Shown here: in pieces, positions 51,550-62,800 of the stretch | How positions within the stretch are numbered: the stretch's first letter is position 1 | Layout: each line of letters opens with the position of its first letter | Source of the DNA: Trematomus loennbergii | Lineage: Eukaryota; Chordata; Actinopteri; Perciformes; Nototheniidae | Assembly (NCBI GenBank): GCA_012861695.1 | Contig: JAAOOA010000006.1 | Location: forward strand, 29,245,811-29,309,810 | Direction: 5' to 3' | DNA: 64,000 nucleotides | Program-made: the position numbers and the translations under genes | The notes under the pieces: model-generated | Databases searched by the model: none | Told to the model about the DNA's origin: nothing | What the model saw: the letters and a program-made list of their open reading frames with translations, nothing else

Positions 51550-53091
51550 GGGGGGTTTCGTATTGTAACCCTAGTTCTATAAGCACAGGCGGAGCTCTCT
51601 ACTGGACTCTATATTCTACTCTCATCAATGATATGCGAGCGTTCACACACTGAAGTTGTATAAACGTAGCCGGCCATCAGGGCGAGCCTACCTGAATGCG
51701 CACGCAGGCTCACAGTATATAAGGCAGCTACACCTCCTGACTGTCTACCTACACCCTCTTCAGCGAGCGGCATAGGGAAGACAGGGCCCTTAGGTAGAGC
51801 GCTCCGCCTGTGCTTATAGAACTAGGTTACAATACGTAACCCCCCGTTCTATCTCACACAGGCTCCGCCCTCTACTGGACTCTATGGGTACAGTGGGTGG
51901 AGCCCCGATGAATAAACGCCTTGTCGCCCCACACATCGACCCACCACACTGCCCCACCACACTGCCCCTGACGGCCTTTGGTTAACAGCCATCGCACCCA
52001 ACTTCCTATCACCCGGTTGTGACCGTGGAGAAGTCGGGGCTGCAGCTTACTTGGCTGGGTAGAGCCTAATTGGTCTGAATAAGCCCATAGCTCCACCCTG
52101 CAGGTGCCAGCGCAAGTGACTACACACTGCGCACACGTTTCCCAGGTCCCTAAGGAGCATGGGAAAACGTAAGTGTACTATGTCTTCCACACTCACACGC
52201 TTACCTCGTGTAGAGTGTGCACGGACCTCAGTGGGGAAGGCTCTCCCCGCCCATAGCAGGCGGGGAGAGTCTTCCAGCCCTGTATTGGGCTTACTGCGCA
52301 CCACGTTTCCCAGGTCCCTAAGGAGCATGGGAAAACGTAAGTGTATTATGTCCCAGGGGTCAGATACAGCTTACCGACCCACAGCCCCCCTCTTTTCACC
52401 AGTCCTGTGTTGCCCCAGCAAGCACAGACGATGAGAAGGAGCCAGACATGTCCAAGAGATAGAACCGTATGAACGGGCTTGGCGTAGACCAAGACGCCGC
52501 CGTAGACCGTCCTCTACACTCACGCCGTCGAACAAGGCTGTCGACACAGCCACACCACGTGTAGAGTGTGCACGGACCCCAGTGGGGAAAGGCTCTCCCC
52601 ACCCGCCCACAGGCAGGCGGGGAGAGCCCTCCACCCCTGTATGGGGTGGAAGACTAAAGCCGTCTAGCTGTATAACCTTTCAGGGAGAAGAGCTCCAGAG
52701 GCTCAAATGGTTCTGTAACCAAAGCCTCGAGCACCAATGGCAGTTCTTAGTGCGTGGTGGAGACATGCACCACTGGGCGCTGTCTCCTGATCCCCTGCAA
52801 AAAACGCTTCATAAGCGGTTGGCTAAAGACTGGTCTGCCGCCAAATCCCTCATGTTTCGAATGCTTTTCTCAGGTGTTGTCCTGCTCGCTGAAGAGAAAA
52901 GGATGACAGTCAGGAGGTGTAGCTGCCTTATATACTGTGAGCCTGGCCGCGCATTCAGGTAGGCTCGCCCTGATTGGCCCGCTACGTTTATACAACTTCA
53001 GTGTGTGAACGCTCGCGTATCATTGATGAGAATAGTACCCATAGAGTCCAGTAGAGGGTGGAGCCTGTGTGAGATGGAACAACCTTTCCCC
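51550..53091 (-). mobile_element. DIRS-like element with inverted ends and internal complementary region
   Basis: The left arm (51550-51770) and right arm (52895-53091) are inverted copies; the shared block GTTCACACACTGAAGTTGTA reads forward at 51639 and in reverse at 53002. An internal segment at 51798-51893 joins the complement of the left extremity (GCCTGTGCTTATAGAACTAG) directly to the complement of the right extremity (CACACAGGCTCCGCCCTCTA). That layout (inverted terminal repeats plus a circle-junction-like internal complementary region) is the hallmark of DIRS tyrosine-recombinase retrotransposons, where it lies near the 3' end. The element is therefore placed on the minus strand. Only about 1 kb of interior remains, with no RT or recombinase motifs. 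Confidence 0.7.
52135..52640. repeat. Direct repeats inside the DIRS-like element
   Basis: CGTTTCCCAGGTCCCTAAGG and on to ACGTAAGTGTA at 52136 recurs at 52303. GTAGAGTGTGCACGGACC, followed by GTGGGGAAxGGCTCTCCCC, recurs at 52210 and 52561. These are two interleaved direct repeats offset by about 167 and 351 bp. Confidence 0.8.
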
Positions 53092-53986
53092 TTGGTTAAC
53101 ATGGATACTAGTGTTACACCTGAGACCAGGAGGAAGTGAATCGGTTCACTTCTTCTGGTAACGCTAACCGAATGGCCTCTAAGACATGTACTGGCTAAAC
53201 CTTCCAATAGCTAAGATGATAAAAGTGCATATATTAATATAATGTGTACTCTCTTTTCTCTGCATGGGTGAGTCAATGGGAGTGAGCAAATGTATTTTCA
53301 TTACAACACCTAACTACCTATCATAAAGACTTCTAGGAGGCAATGAAATTGTACTGAATTGAACTTTTATTAGAATGGTAGCATGTTAGTGTGTTCTGTA
53401 AAAATGGGTCTGTTTAACAAATTTGATCAGATTTAGGATGATTAGACCACTTTCAAATAATGTATCTTGTGGATATACACAACACACTTTAATAGCTGGC
53501 TTAACAATTACCGTATAGATATTTATGTTACTTACTTGTATGTCCATCGTAGTACAAAGTGATTTGGCAATAGAAGATTCAGGGTTTTTGAAACGTCACT
53601 GGTTGTTTAGCTTCAAGAACAGTGGCTTATTTGAAGCATCACCACATTGTACTAACATTCAGCAATACAACAGGGAGAAATCCATTACAGAACACCCTTA
53701 AGTTCTGACTGCAAATGGTTTCCTTGTTGACATATTAGACAGTCCTGGTGCAAATCAGTACGGCATATGTAGTGAAATTAGCTCATGTATAACCACACAG
53801 TGTGCCATAGTGTGTTTTTAATCATGTTAGCAGCATGGCTCTGGGCTTTTCACTTTAGTCCAAACTGAAATATATCATCAGCTATTGAATGGATTGCCAT
53901 GACATTTTGTCTCTGTAAGAAAAACTATAACTAATAACTTTATTAACCACCAGACTTTGCCTTTTACCACCATCATCAGGTCAAAC
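53092..53986. other. Intergenic DNA, no feature recognised
   Basis: AT-rich noncoding stretch between the DIRS-like and TTAA-flanked elements. Confidence 0.4.
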
Positions 53987-53990
53987 TTAA

Positions 53991-54958
53991 AGGGGACCTA
54001 TCATGCAAAATGCACTTTTGTACGTCTTTTATACATGAATATGTGTCCCCGGTGTTCCAGGGAACTCACCAAGTGTCAGAAAACACAACCCTCTCTATTT
54101 TTCCTCCATACCCAAATCTCTAAAAAAGGGGCTGCAACGGATCTGATAAAAACTGATCCAGATTTGAACACGTTACTGACGTCAGGACGGTGGCGCTATG
54201 GTTATTGGGCCAACTCTCCACCTATCAGGGGAATGTGGGGTTGGGCCACGGCCGGCCATTGCCGCTCGAAAGCGCTGGAGACGCTGTAGTACATATGCCA
54301 GGCCTGTAAGTGGCGCTGTAGTCTGCCACAAAAGCAGCGAAGAAGACTTCCCGCCCATAGTTACCATGGTTACCCTTCTGTTTATTCTCCGCTGTGGCTT
54401 TTTTTTCCCCGTCAGGGATTGAGCAATCCCTGACGGGGAGGGATTGCTCAATGCAATCCCTCCCCGTCGAGGCAAGCACTGTAATTCTCTCCGGTTAGTC
54501 CACCAGCAGATGACAAACACCCACCTCTCCGCCTCTTCCAAGGAACGAGGGGACCGTGCCGCAGAGTTTCAGTTTCTTTCGCCGGTCAAGATGTCCGTTA
54601 AAGTTTAAATCTTCCGGACAAAATTAGAAAAGTGCCGGTCAAAGGTCTTCTTTGTTATTTATTGAGCTTTAAAACAAATGAATAACGACTCTATATAATA
54701 AAACACGGAGGACGGAGATCTCTTTTTCTCCCCCTCTTCTGACAGCCCAGCAGCTGATCAGAGCACGGCTACCCTCTCCTGCAGGGGGGCGTGGTCAGCA
54801 GAATCAGACCCGTAGACAGCAAACAGCACATAGAGCGAAATGAGGCATGGCTAAAATGCATGATCTGTTTGGTATTTTGAAAACAGAAACGTATAAATAT
54901 ACCTTATATAGGTATGGCCCTACAATATATAATTTAAATATAGCATGATAGGTCCACT
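53991..54958. mobile_element. Kolobok-like element with TTAA target
   Basis: TTAA flanks both ends (53987-53990 and 54959-54962). The terminal repeats are AGGGGACCTATCATGC and, reverse-complemented, AGTGGACCTATCATGC. TTAA targets are used by Kolobok and piggyBac superfamilies; the GGACCTATCATGC end is widespread in fish and usually grouped with Kolobok. At 968 bp it has no transposase frame. Two overlapping perfect hairpins lie at 54407-54468. Confidence 0.8.
54407..54468. repeat. Two overlapping perfect hairpins
   Basis: Hairpin 1: CCCCGTCAGGGATT (54407-54420), loop GAGC, AATCCCTGACGGGG (54425-54438). Hairpin 2: GACGGGGAGGGATTGC (54432-54447), loop TCAAT, GCAATCCCTCCCCGTC (54453-54468). They share GACGGGG and so exclude each other. 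Confidence 0.9.
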
Positions 54959-54962
54959 TTAA

Positions 54963-57483
54963 TATATGTCCAAAGGGTTTATAAGCAAAAACATCTAAGA
55001 CAGGTCCATCACTTTCTTGACATTTAGCTTGTTGTACAATTACAATTCCTCCATCATATGGCTTATTTGGTTTTCTGCTATATTATTATTTTGATATATG
55101 TAATTGATTTTCTAAAGTTTACTGTGAAAATTATATCAGTTCATTCTACAAGTAACCTCCAATGCTGAAAAGCAGAGGCGGAAATACCAAAAACTGCAGT
55201 TCTGCAAATGACCACTTGAGGCTGGCTCCAAACGCGATGTGTTTAAATGTCCAACTTCACAGGAGAAATAAACTGGTTTTCAGCCTATCAAGTCCCTTTA
55301 CCTCAAATAAGTTCCTGCCCAAATGATAGCATTGATAGCATTGAGTCCAAACAACATGGAGATGAAGAATATCTGCTAGCCTGGCTTTTTACTTGTTTCA
55401 AAGCCTTCCACAGCAAAGTCTTACATTTTAAAGTCCTACTTATAATGTTTTTAATAAAGATATCACTGTATCATTGAAGAAAGCAGCAGCAGAGTTGTTT
55501 TTCATAGGAATTATCTTAAGACATTTTAGGAAATGGAGGCAATCCTTAAAGAGGTAGACAAGACAGGCCAAGTGACAGTTAACCACAAAATGGAATCATA
55601 CCTCAATTTTTCACAACTAAATACAGTGATCTCATTGTTTAGGGTTGATGATGCTCCCTGGAGATGATATAAAAGCGTCAGGATCTTAAGGTCTTCTATA
55701 GTCTTAAAACTTTGGTTGAGGAAAAGCCTGTCAAAGCCATTGTTTAATTGCATTGCTTGTCAATTTTTTTTAAAAGTAAGGTTAATACTGCTGAATAAGA
55801 GTAAAAGCTGAATTCCAATCAGTGCTGAACAAAGCAATTTTCTGTGATATTGCTCACTGACTCAACCCAACCTGTTAATGATTGCAGGGACAATCCCCAG
55901 AGATGAATGTTAACAGCATTTGGCTTTGCGGCTCATCTGCAATAATTATATTAATGGCTAGGCTGGGAGATGCAAGAGTAAATTCTTAAATCAATATTCT
56001 GTTCATTACCTATCTCGTGTTCAAACCCATGCGTCCCCATCTACATGTGAGTGTAAACACATGAATCTGGAACGAACCCTGTCTCTACGTTATCTTCATT
56101 TCCATCCCTGTGCCTCATCAGCAGCACATATATTCATCATGCTGGAAGAAAAAAAAGGGCATGACGTAAGGGCCATTTTCCTAATCATGTCGCACCCCCA
56201 TCACCCTACGATACACTTCAGGGTGTGAAAAATTCCTTCCCTACCTCCCACACACACGTCCGTCGTCCCTTTCCACTTCCAACCTCGAGCATCAATTTTT
56301 GCGTGGCGGTTAACACTCAGACTATAAAGACCCTCATTCCTTTTAACAATTACAGATAACAAGATGAACATTGGAAATGAAAAGTCATCAGGGTTCCCTT
56401 TCATCCGAGCGTGAGTGACCGTATCGGCCCCCTCCATCTTTGTGTTAACCTTGGCTTTGTGTGTGCCCAAGCCCGCCATGCCTTTATTGGCATTGAAATC
56501 AAGGTGGCGGCGGGAGGGCAGTATTGGGAACACCCCCCTCTTCACCCATTCACACACACACAGTGGTAATGCTTTCCCAGCCATCTCTCATTTTGTCCCC
56601 AGCTCCATCTGCTGGGGTTGAAAGGGTTTTAATTTCCGATCCAATCGCCGCTCTTTGGCTCGTAACGTGGCAGCATACTGTAGCCATAAAGAGCAGGGAT
56701 GTAGTGTTTGTGTGGACTGGGTGTTAAATGCTACCTGTCCCTGTTAAGCCTGTCTGGCCATGCAGATAGCCTCCACTCACAGGCATTAGGCACAACTGAA
56801 ATGGTTCTCATCTGCTGCAGGGAGCATGGCGGCGTCAGATAATAAGGTGTTGATAGAGGGCATTAACTTGATGGCTTCTGCAGCCCGATATACCAACAGA
56901 CAAGGGTATAGGCTCAGGGAGAGTCAGACAGACAGCGGACAGGAGTAACCCGTCAATTCACATATCAATCACCAGATGAACGCGTTGAATTGATTTACTT
57001 GCAGATCTGGATCGGATTTTTAAAGGAGCCTCTGTCATGTCGGGCTATGTTCTGTAAGGTGTGATTAAAACTGACATGCATGCTAAATCAAAATGACATT
57101 GTTTGTTGGCTCCAGTTAAAGAAAAGTAGAGCACAAAGCAGAGAAGTACATCTGACATTCGCTCAAAAAAAGAAAGTTAACGCCACAACTTGGCAAAGAC
57201 TTTAGGGTGGATTATTGGACACCAATTTAAGCACTTAATGCTGTTGGGTGATAAAGAATTGCTATTTCGTTATAAAAAAGTAATATTATTTGATTTCTTC
57301 AGGAAACTGAAAATTAGAAATAAACTAATTTCTGTGTTTTCATTTATGAAGTCTCCAAGATTTATGATGACAGTTATCTTCTCATAATAAAACATGAATA
57401 CACAATCAGGAGGGATACAATCTGAATCACATGTGTATCTTTAATTGCTTTTCAATAAGGTGCTTTACATTATTACAATTATT
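54963..57483. other. Intergenic DNA, possible conserved noncoding blocks
   Basis: AAAACTGCAGTTCTGCAAAT at about 55190-55245 is a scrap of a dispersed fish repeat. From about 55850 to 57060 composition is even and transposon-free, including ATAATTATATTAATGG (a homeodomain-type AT motif) near 55945. No exon was recognised. Confidence 0.35.
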
Positions 57484-57710
57484 TTAAAGAGGACATCTTA
57501 TGCTCTTTTTCAGGTTCATATTTTGAAAATCAGTTCACAATGCTTTTAGGAATAAAATATGATATAACATTATGTATGATAAATGAACAAACCCCCTTTT
57601 AAAACCCTCAGATCGTTGGCTTTAGTGCTACAGAAGTGGAGATGGCTCAGAGTATGAGAACATTTTGTTTGAAAATATCATACATTTTGCAAAACATTAC
57701 AGGTAATAGG
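57484..57710 (+). mobile_element. Truncated TTAA-type element
   Basis: TTAA at 57484 is followed by AGAGGACATCTTATGCTCTT and TTTCAGGTTCATATTT, the left end of a common fish Kolobok-like MITE. No right end was seen. Confidence 0.45.
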
Positions 57711-58071
57711 CTTTTCCCTTGGATGACTAACATACATTTTGTTTTAATGTTGTGTTTGAATATGTAAATGAAGCAATCTTTATTGCTAACTTACACAAGT
57801 AGACAAAGATGGCAAAATGAACACCTAAATGTGCATTTTTTCACACTCCTCCAAGTAAGACATAATATTGAAGCAAAATATCCCGAACAAAAAATAGACC
57901 AGTGCATGAAAACACCTGTCTTGCCACTAGTATCTTGCATTAAAAGTTATTTCCCCAGATCTTGTCTCAGTTTTCCAGAATTTTGAGGCTCAGAGTCGCC
58001 TCATGGTATTCCCACACATCTGTATTGGGTGATCGGCCATTTTGATATCTAAAATGAGTGTCTATGACTAC

Positions 58072-59097
58072 CAGTGATGTGCGGTGAGTTTCATGGCTGG
58101 TGAGGCACTGACTCTTTCAGAGTCAGATTTACAAATATTATATTTTGACCTTAATCGAAATATTCGGTTATTTTCAAAAGCTTTTTAGTCTGATGCTTCG
58201 ATCATTTTAAACAGACCGTTCAACAAAAGGATACCCAAAATCTAAATATTGGATTGTTCTTTCTTAGTAAGATCCCATTTTCATTACAATGTGGTCTTAC
58301 CTTGACTTGAAGATGAAGTCCATGCTATCCTTCTGGACAACAGTCTCTCCATTACTTTTTTGTAAAAGTCCTCCTTATCTCCCTCTAGTTTCAAAACAAA
58401 AGTCTAGTTTGTTGTTTGCGTCTACCGTCTCTGCGTAGAATAACAGTAGCAACAAGAACCTGTGGGCTCACGTGCGCCCCCTTCAGTGCGGCAGAGGTTA
58501 TGGCTGCCTCTCCTGGTGCTTTTTTCATTGCCGTTGTACGATGAGACCAGCGAGCCTAAATATCATATATACGTGAAATAAGTTATTTAGAGACTATGGA
58601 TGGCGAGGATAATAATAAAGGGATCTACAAACATTACATTGGTGACCTACAGTGAGATGGTAACAGGCATGCGCTTAGGGCCCGCTTTCCAGCCAGTTTC
58701 TGTGGGGTGACGCATTCTGAAGTGAGGCAGAGCTCATCTGTGCCTCACCTCACCCCACAGTAAGCAAATGAGCCTGGCTTGAGCGCGCTCACAAAATAAG
58801 TGCCCGCGCTACATTAGTGCCCGCGCTCCAGTCAGTTACTGTGGGCTTACGTGAGGCAGAGCTCGTCCCTGCCTCACTCTTCATCGCTCCCATGTAGTTG
58901 TAGCGGAGCTCGGCCAATTTGCTGATTTTGACTATAAAAAGCGATTAGAATCATACAGAAATCACACTTACAACACAGATCAGTGGAGACATTTTATTAT
59001 TATTACTATTTAGTTTTTCTTTAGTTGTTTTTCCGTTACATTGGAGTATGACAGGTGAGGCTCTGCCTCCCCTGCCTCCCCTGACTGCATGTCGCTG
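58072..59097. mobile_element. hAT transposon, TSD ATGACTAC
   Basis: A perfect 8-bp duplication, ATGACTAC, flanks it (58064-58071 and 59098-59105). The left end is CAGTGATGTGCGGTGAG; the right end, reverse-complemented, is CAGCGACATGCAGTCAG. Next to the ends are GGTGAGGCACTGACTC and AGGTGAGGCTCTGCC repeats, a feature of this fish family. At 1026 bp it has no transposase domain that I could read. Confidence 0.87.
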
Positions 59098-59352
59098 ATG
59101 ACTACAGAGCAGAAAGTTGTCTTCAGTCTAAACTGTAGACCACCAGCCCCAAAGTACACATCAGAGCTGCAGTGCGGAGAACAAATGGACAAGAGAGGAG
59201 CTTACAAACAAGATAAAGCAAATAATATTAATACTACCCTTTCCAAGTGGATTCTTTGTGTTAAGGAACTATTAAATGACATTGACACATAACCATGCTA
59301 TTTAGGAAAGCAGCAAATGTGCTATACATGGAAATAATATTGGATATAATGA

Positions 59353-59805
59353 CCAGAGTTGGAAGAACAGAGATCCTTTACTTAAGTGGAAGTAGCAATA
59401 CCTCACATTCAAAAGATAACTTGAGTAAAGTAAGGTATTGCCATCAAGATGAACTAAAAGTAAAAAATTCATCATGTGTAATGGCCCATCTCAGAATCAT
59501 ATATGAAATGACTGGATTATGATCATTGATGCATTAGTGAGTTGATTGCTGCTCTTAAATGTGGAGATCATTTTAATAACTTAATATACTGCTGCTGGAT
59601 ATCGTAACCTATAATTATGTCAATTTGTATTAATTTATATTTTGTACCTAATAATCTGAATCTGTAAAGTAGCTAAAGCTGTCAGATACATGTAGTAGAG
59701 TAAAAATAATTGTATAGTCTTCCAAAATGCAGTGAATAGAAGAATAATGTAGCATCAAATGGAAAAAGTATAGCATTTGAGTACATTTACTTCATTATAT
59801 GCTCC
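59353..59805. mobile_element. Degenerate MITE related to the one at 25.2 kb
   Basis: CAGAGTTGGAAGAACAGAGA, TCCTTTACTTAAG and, farther on, GATACATGTAGTAGAGTAAA and GAGTACATTTACTTC parallel the CAGAGGTGGGAGAAGTACTC element at 25171 in the same orientation, with many changes. Confidence 0.5.
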
Positions 59806-62800
59806 ATTGATGAAGACCTGTATGTTCCAGCCAAAGCTCTGAGGAAATGCAAAGTAAGGCACAAACACCCCACACATACAGAGATCACATTTAATAAAAT
59901 GTGTTCCTGCTTCTACCATTTCCTTTATGGAAGTTGAATTGACTAACTCAAGAAACTAAACTAAACTAGAGTCAGCTTCTTTAAACGTTTTATGTAGTAA
60001 TACATCTAAACTATGTTAATAACATAAACAAAAAAAGACTGGTTACAGTGTGCGAGATCTGTTGTGTTTATGTGGAGATTTACCTGGGATTTATACATTA
60101 GGCTGGAATTATTATTCTACCACTTCCCTGTATACAGCCCATGGTATTTAAGCTGGCTTGCAGTATGTCATTATTTTTTCTGTAATGCTCGATCTACCTT
60201 GTTTACACTAGAAAGAGGATGGAAGGAAAAAGTTATTGGATTACTGTTGATGTAGTCTATATTGTATTTTCTTGAGGTAGTCATTATGCTTCAGTATTGG
60301 TTATTTTCAGACAAAATGTAACATTACCTTTATTTTGATTCATTGATGTTCATGAGTGTTCTTTTATCCCAAGCTGTTATTCCTTTTCCCCTATTTACCC
60401 TTGTATATGTCACGTTGGTGCCACACATCTTGAAAAAGAAAGTTAGAAAAAGAGATGTGTTCATTAATTCAGTGAGTTTGCATTATTTCTGGTGTTTTAT
60501 CTTCTGCATGTGTAACCAGATCAAATCAAATTTCTCAGGGTCATTTCAGGACTTTAAGATAATTGCAACCTGCAGGGATGAATTGGCACTATCTTCCAAA
60601 CCGAAAAAAGACAACAGAGAAGGAAAAGAGCCAAGAGACAAATAAGTCAAATGAGACAAAGATGGGGAAAGAGATGTGAATCTTGGGGAGGAACTAGTGA
60701 GAATGATAAAGCAGATGGCATAAAACACCGGAGAGCCATGGAGCGTGGACAGTACAGAGAAAAAGAAATCAGAATATAAGACAAACAGAGGGAGAAAAAA
60801 AATGAATCCACAAAAGGGCATGGTGAAAAATGCTCCTCTCTCTTTTTAGTGTCTAGGCCATTCGGAAATCTGATAAGCACATATCCTCCAAAGCACTCCC
60901 GCCTTCCACTGCCATCGCGGCAGACTTAAGGGAGAACACGGCGCGCAGTGTTTATCACCCCATTGCCGTCATTAGGAATCACACAGATTAGCCTTGACAT
61001 TCTCGCAGATGATATGGGTAACAAAGGGAGCGAGCTATTAGCATGCTAATGGACATCAAAAGAGTTCAGAGTGGTCCTTTCATCCAGGCTTAAGCCCTTT
61101 ATTCTGCTGAAAAGCGCAGAGATAATACATTTCTTACTCATCTGTGAGCACAAGTGTATAGATCTTTGCAAGTGTGCATATTTTCAGCGCATGTTAATAT
61201 CAGATTCTTACAGTGCTAATCAATGAGGCTACATTTGAGCTACTTAGCCGTAGCAGAGACAATGCTTAAAGACTAAAAGGCAAAAATGCTCACAACCAGC
61301 TATATGCAATGATCATTAGGCAGGCCTGTCTTTTATTATTTCCCTGTTACTGCTCAGCCTTCCTTTCCCTCACAAGATGGCAGTGTACCGCCTTGGTTTG
61401 TTTCGCTCCAAAAGGAAGAGACACGGCTCCTGGACACTTTTAGGACTCTTTCTCTAGGACTTTGAAGGGAAAAGAGGTATCAGTTGAAAGCATACAAAAG
61501 CTGAAAGTAGCCTCTTTCAATCCTAATAATGTGCTGCAAAGAGTTGTGCGTGGTCTTATTGATTGGGCTAGTTAGGCTGAATGAGAAACAATGGCTTTGG
61601 TAAGTGTGTGTGTGTCGACTGGAAGAGTGTGGATCTCATTGAGTGCCTGCGTGTGCATGCACAGGCACGGACATAGTATTTATGTGGTGGCCCATGTGCT
61701 TCAATTGTCTTTTGAGTGATACACAAGTACCATTGTCTCGTGTTACTTTGCATTGATAATTTCAGCCTCATCCTTTGTTCATGCAGCTGCATGGTTTGTT
61801 GGAAATGAGGACAACATGCCTCAAATCCCTTGAAACCCTCATACGGCTGTAAAAAAAAGAAGACACAAAAGAAAGAAAGAGGATGGCATATTAATAAGAA
61901 AGCCCCAACATGCAATTATTTAAGTCGCAGTCTAATCCTCACTCTATTTCTCATTTTCTGAGGATAAATGGGCATTAAAAGCCTTTAGTCAAATGAGTGC
62001 ATTATGTAGTCTTCTTAACGACAATCCTGGCCTTTGAACATGTCTTCCGTGGCTCTCCACTGAGAGCATGTGATCCATATTGCTGCTGAATGACACTGAT
62101 ATAGAATGGGAATGCAAGTGTAGGGATGTACATCAAGCCAGGGATAAGGCACTCTTGGGACAGATCAAATAAGAGTCTGGAAGAGCCAGCAGCTAAACGA
62201 TAGCCCGTCGAAACAGGATCCGTACACTATCTGCCACTCACAATTAAGCCTAGCGTTTGCCAATTTTAGAACAAAGGTCCCAGCAACGAGGTGTTTTTCT
62301 ACTGTGAATTTGGCCTGTATTTTATTGTTGATAATGACTGATATACAACAAGCTGTGTCAGAAACTGGAGCGCATTTACCTCAACAAATAGGGATGGGAA
62401 ATCATAAGCTCCAAGCAAACCCACTCTGCCTATCGAAGGGGAACAATGAAAGCACATGTATCCTTGGCGTTTGTTTTGACTTGTTGATTGAATTGGTCAA
62501 AATTGTGACTGTGAACAACACAACATGCCCATTTTTCTGTCTCATGATTAGTGTTCATGCTGTGAATGTTTGTGGTACTGGCAATTTGATTGGTGCAAAT
62601 GCTGAGTGGGTGGCCCTGTAAACAGTAGTATCACTTTAATCCCTCCAGCCACATAGACTGTTTACCAGCTGGAGGGCTAACATCGTTAGCCGTTGTTAGG
62701 ACTCCCTACATTTCATTGTGACTCCATGAATCTGTTGGGATTTAAATCATGGAGTAAGATCCAGTACAAAGATCTGATACTACAGTTTATGGGACTTTCA

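Noticed and set aside
52582..52962. 126-codon frame in the DIRS-like element
   Set aside because: It shows no recognisable motif and overlaps the repeat and inverted terminal repeat regions; it was not called as a gene.
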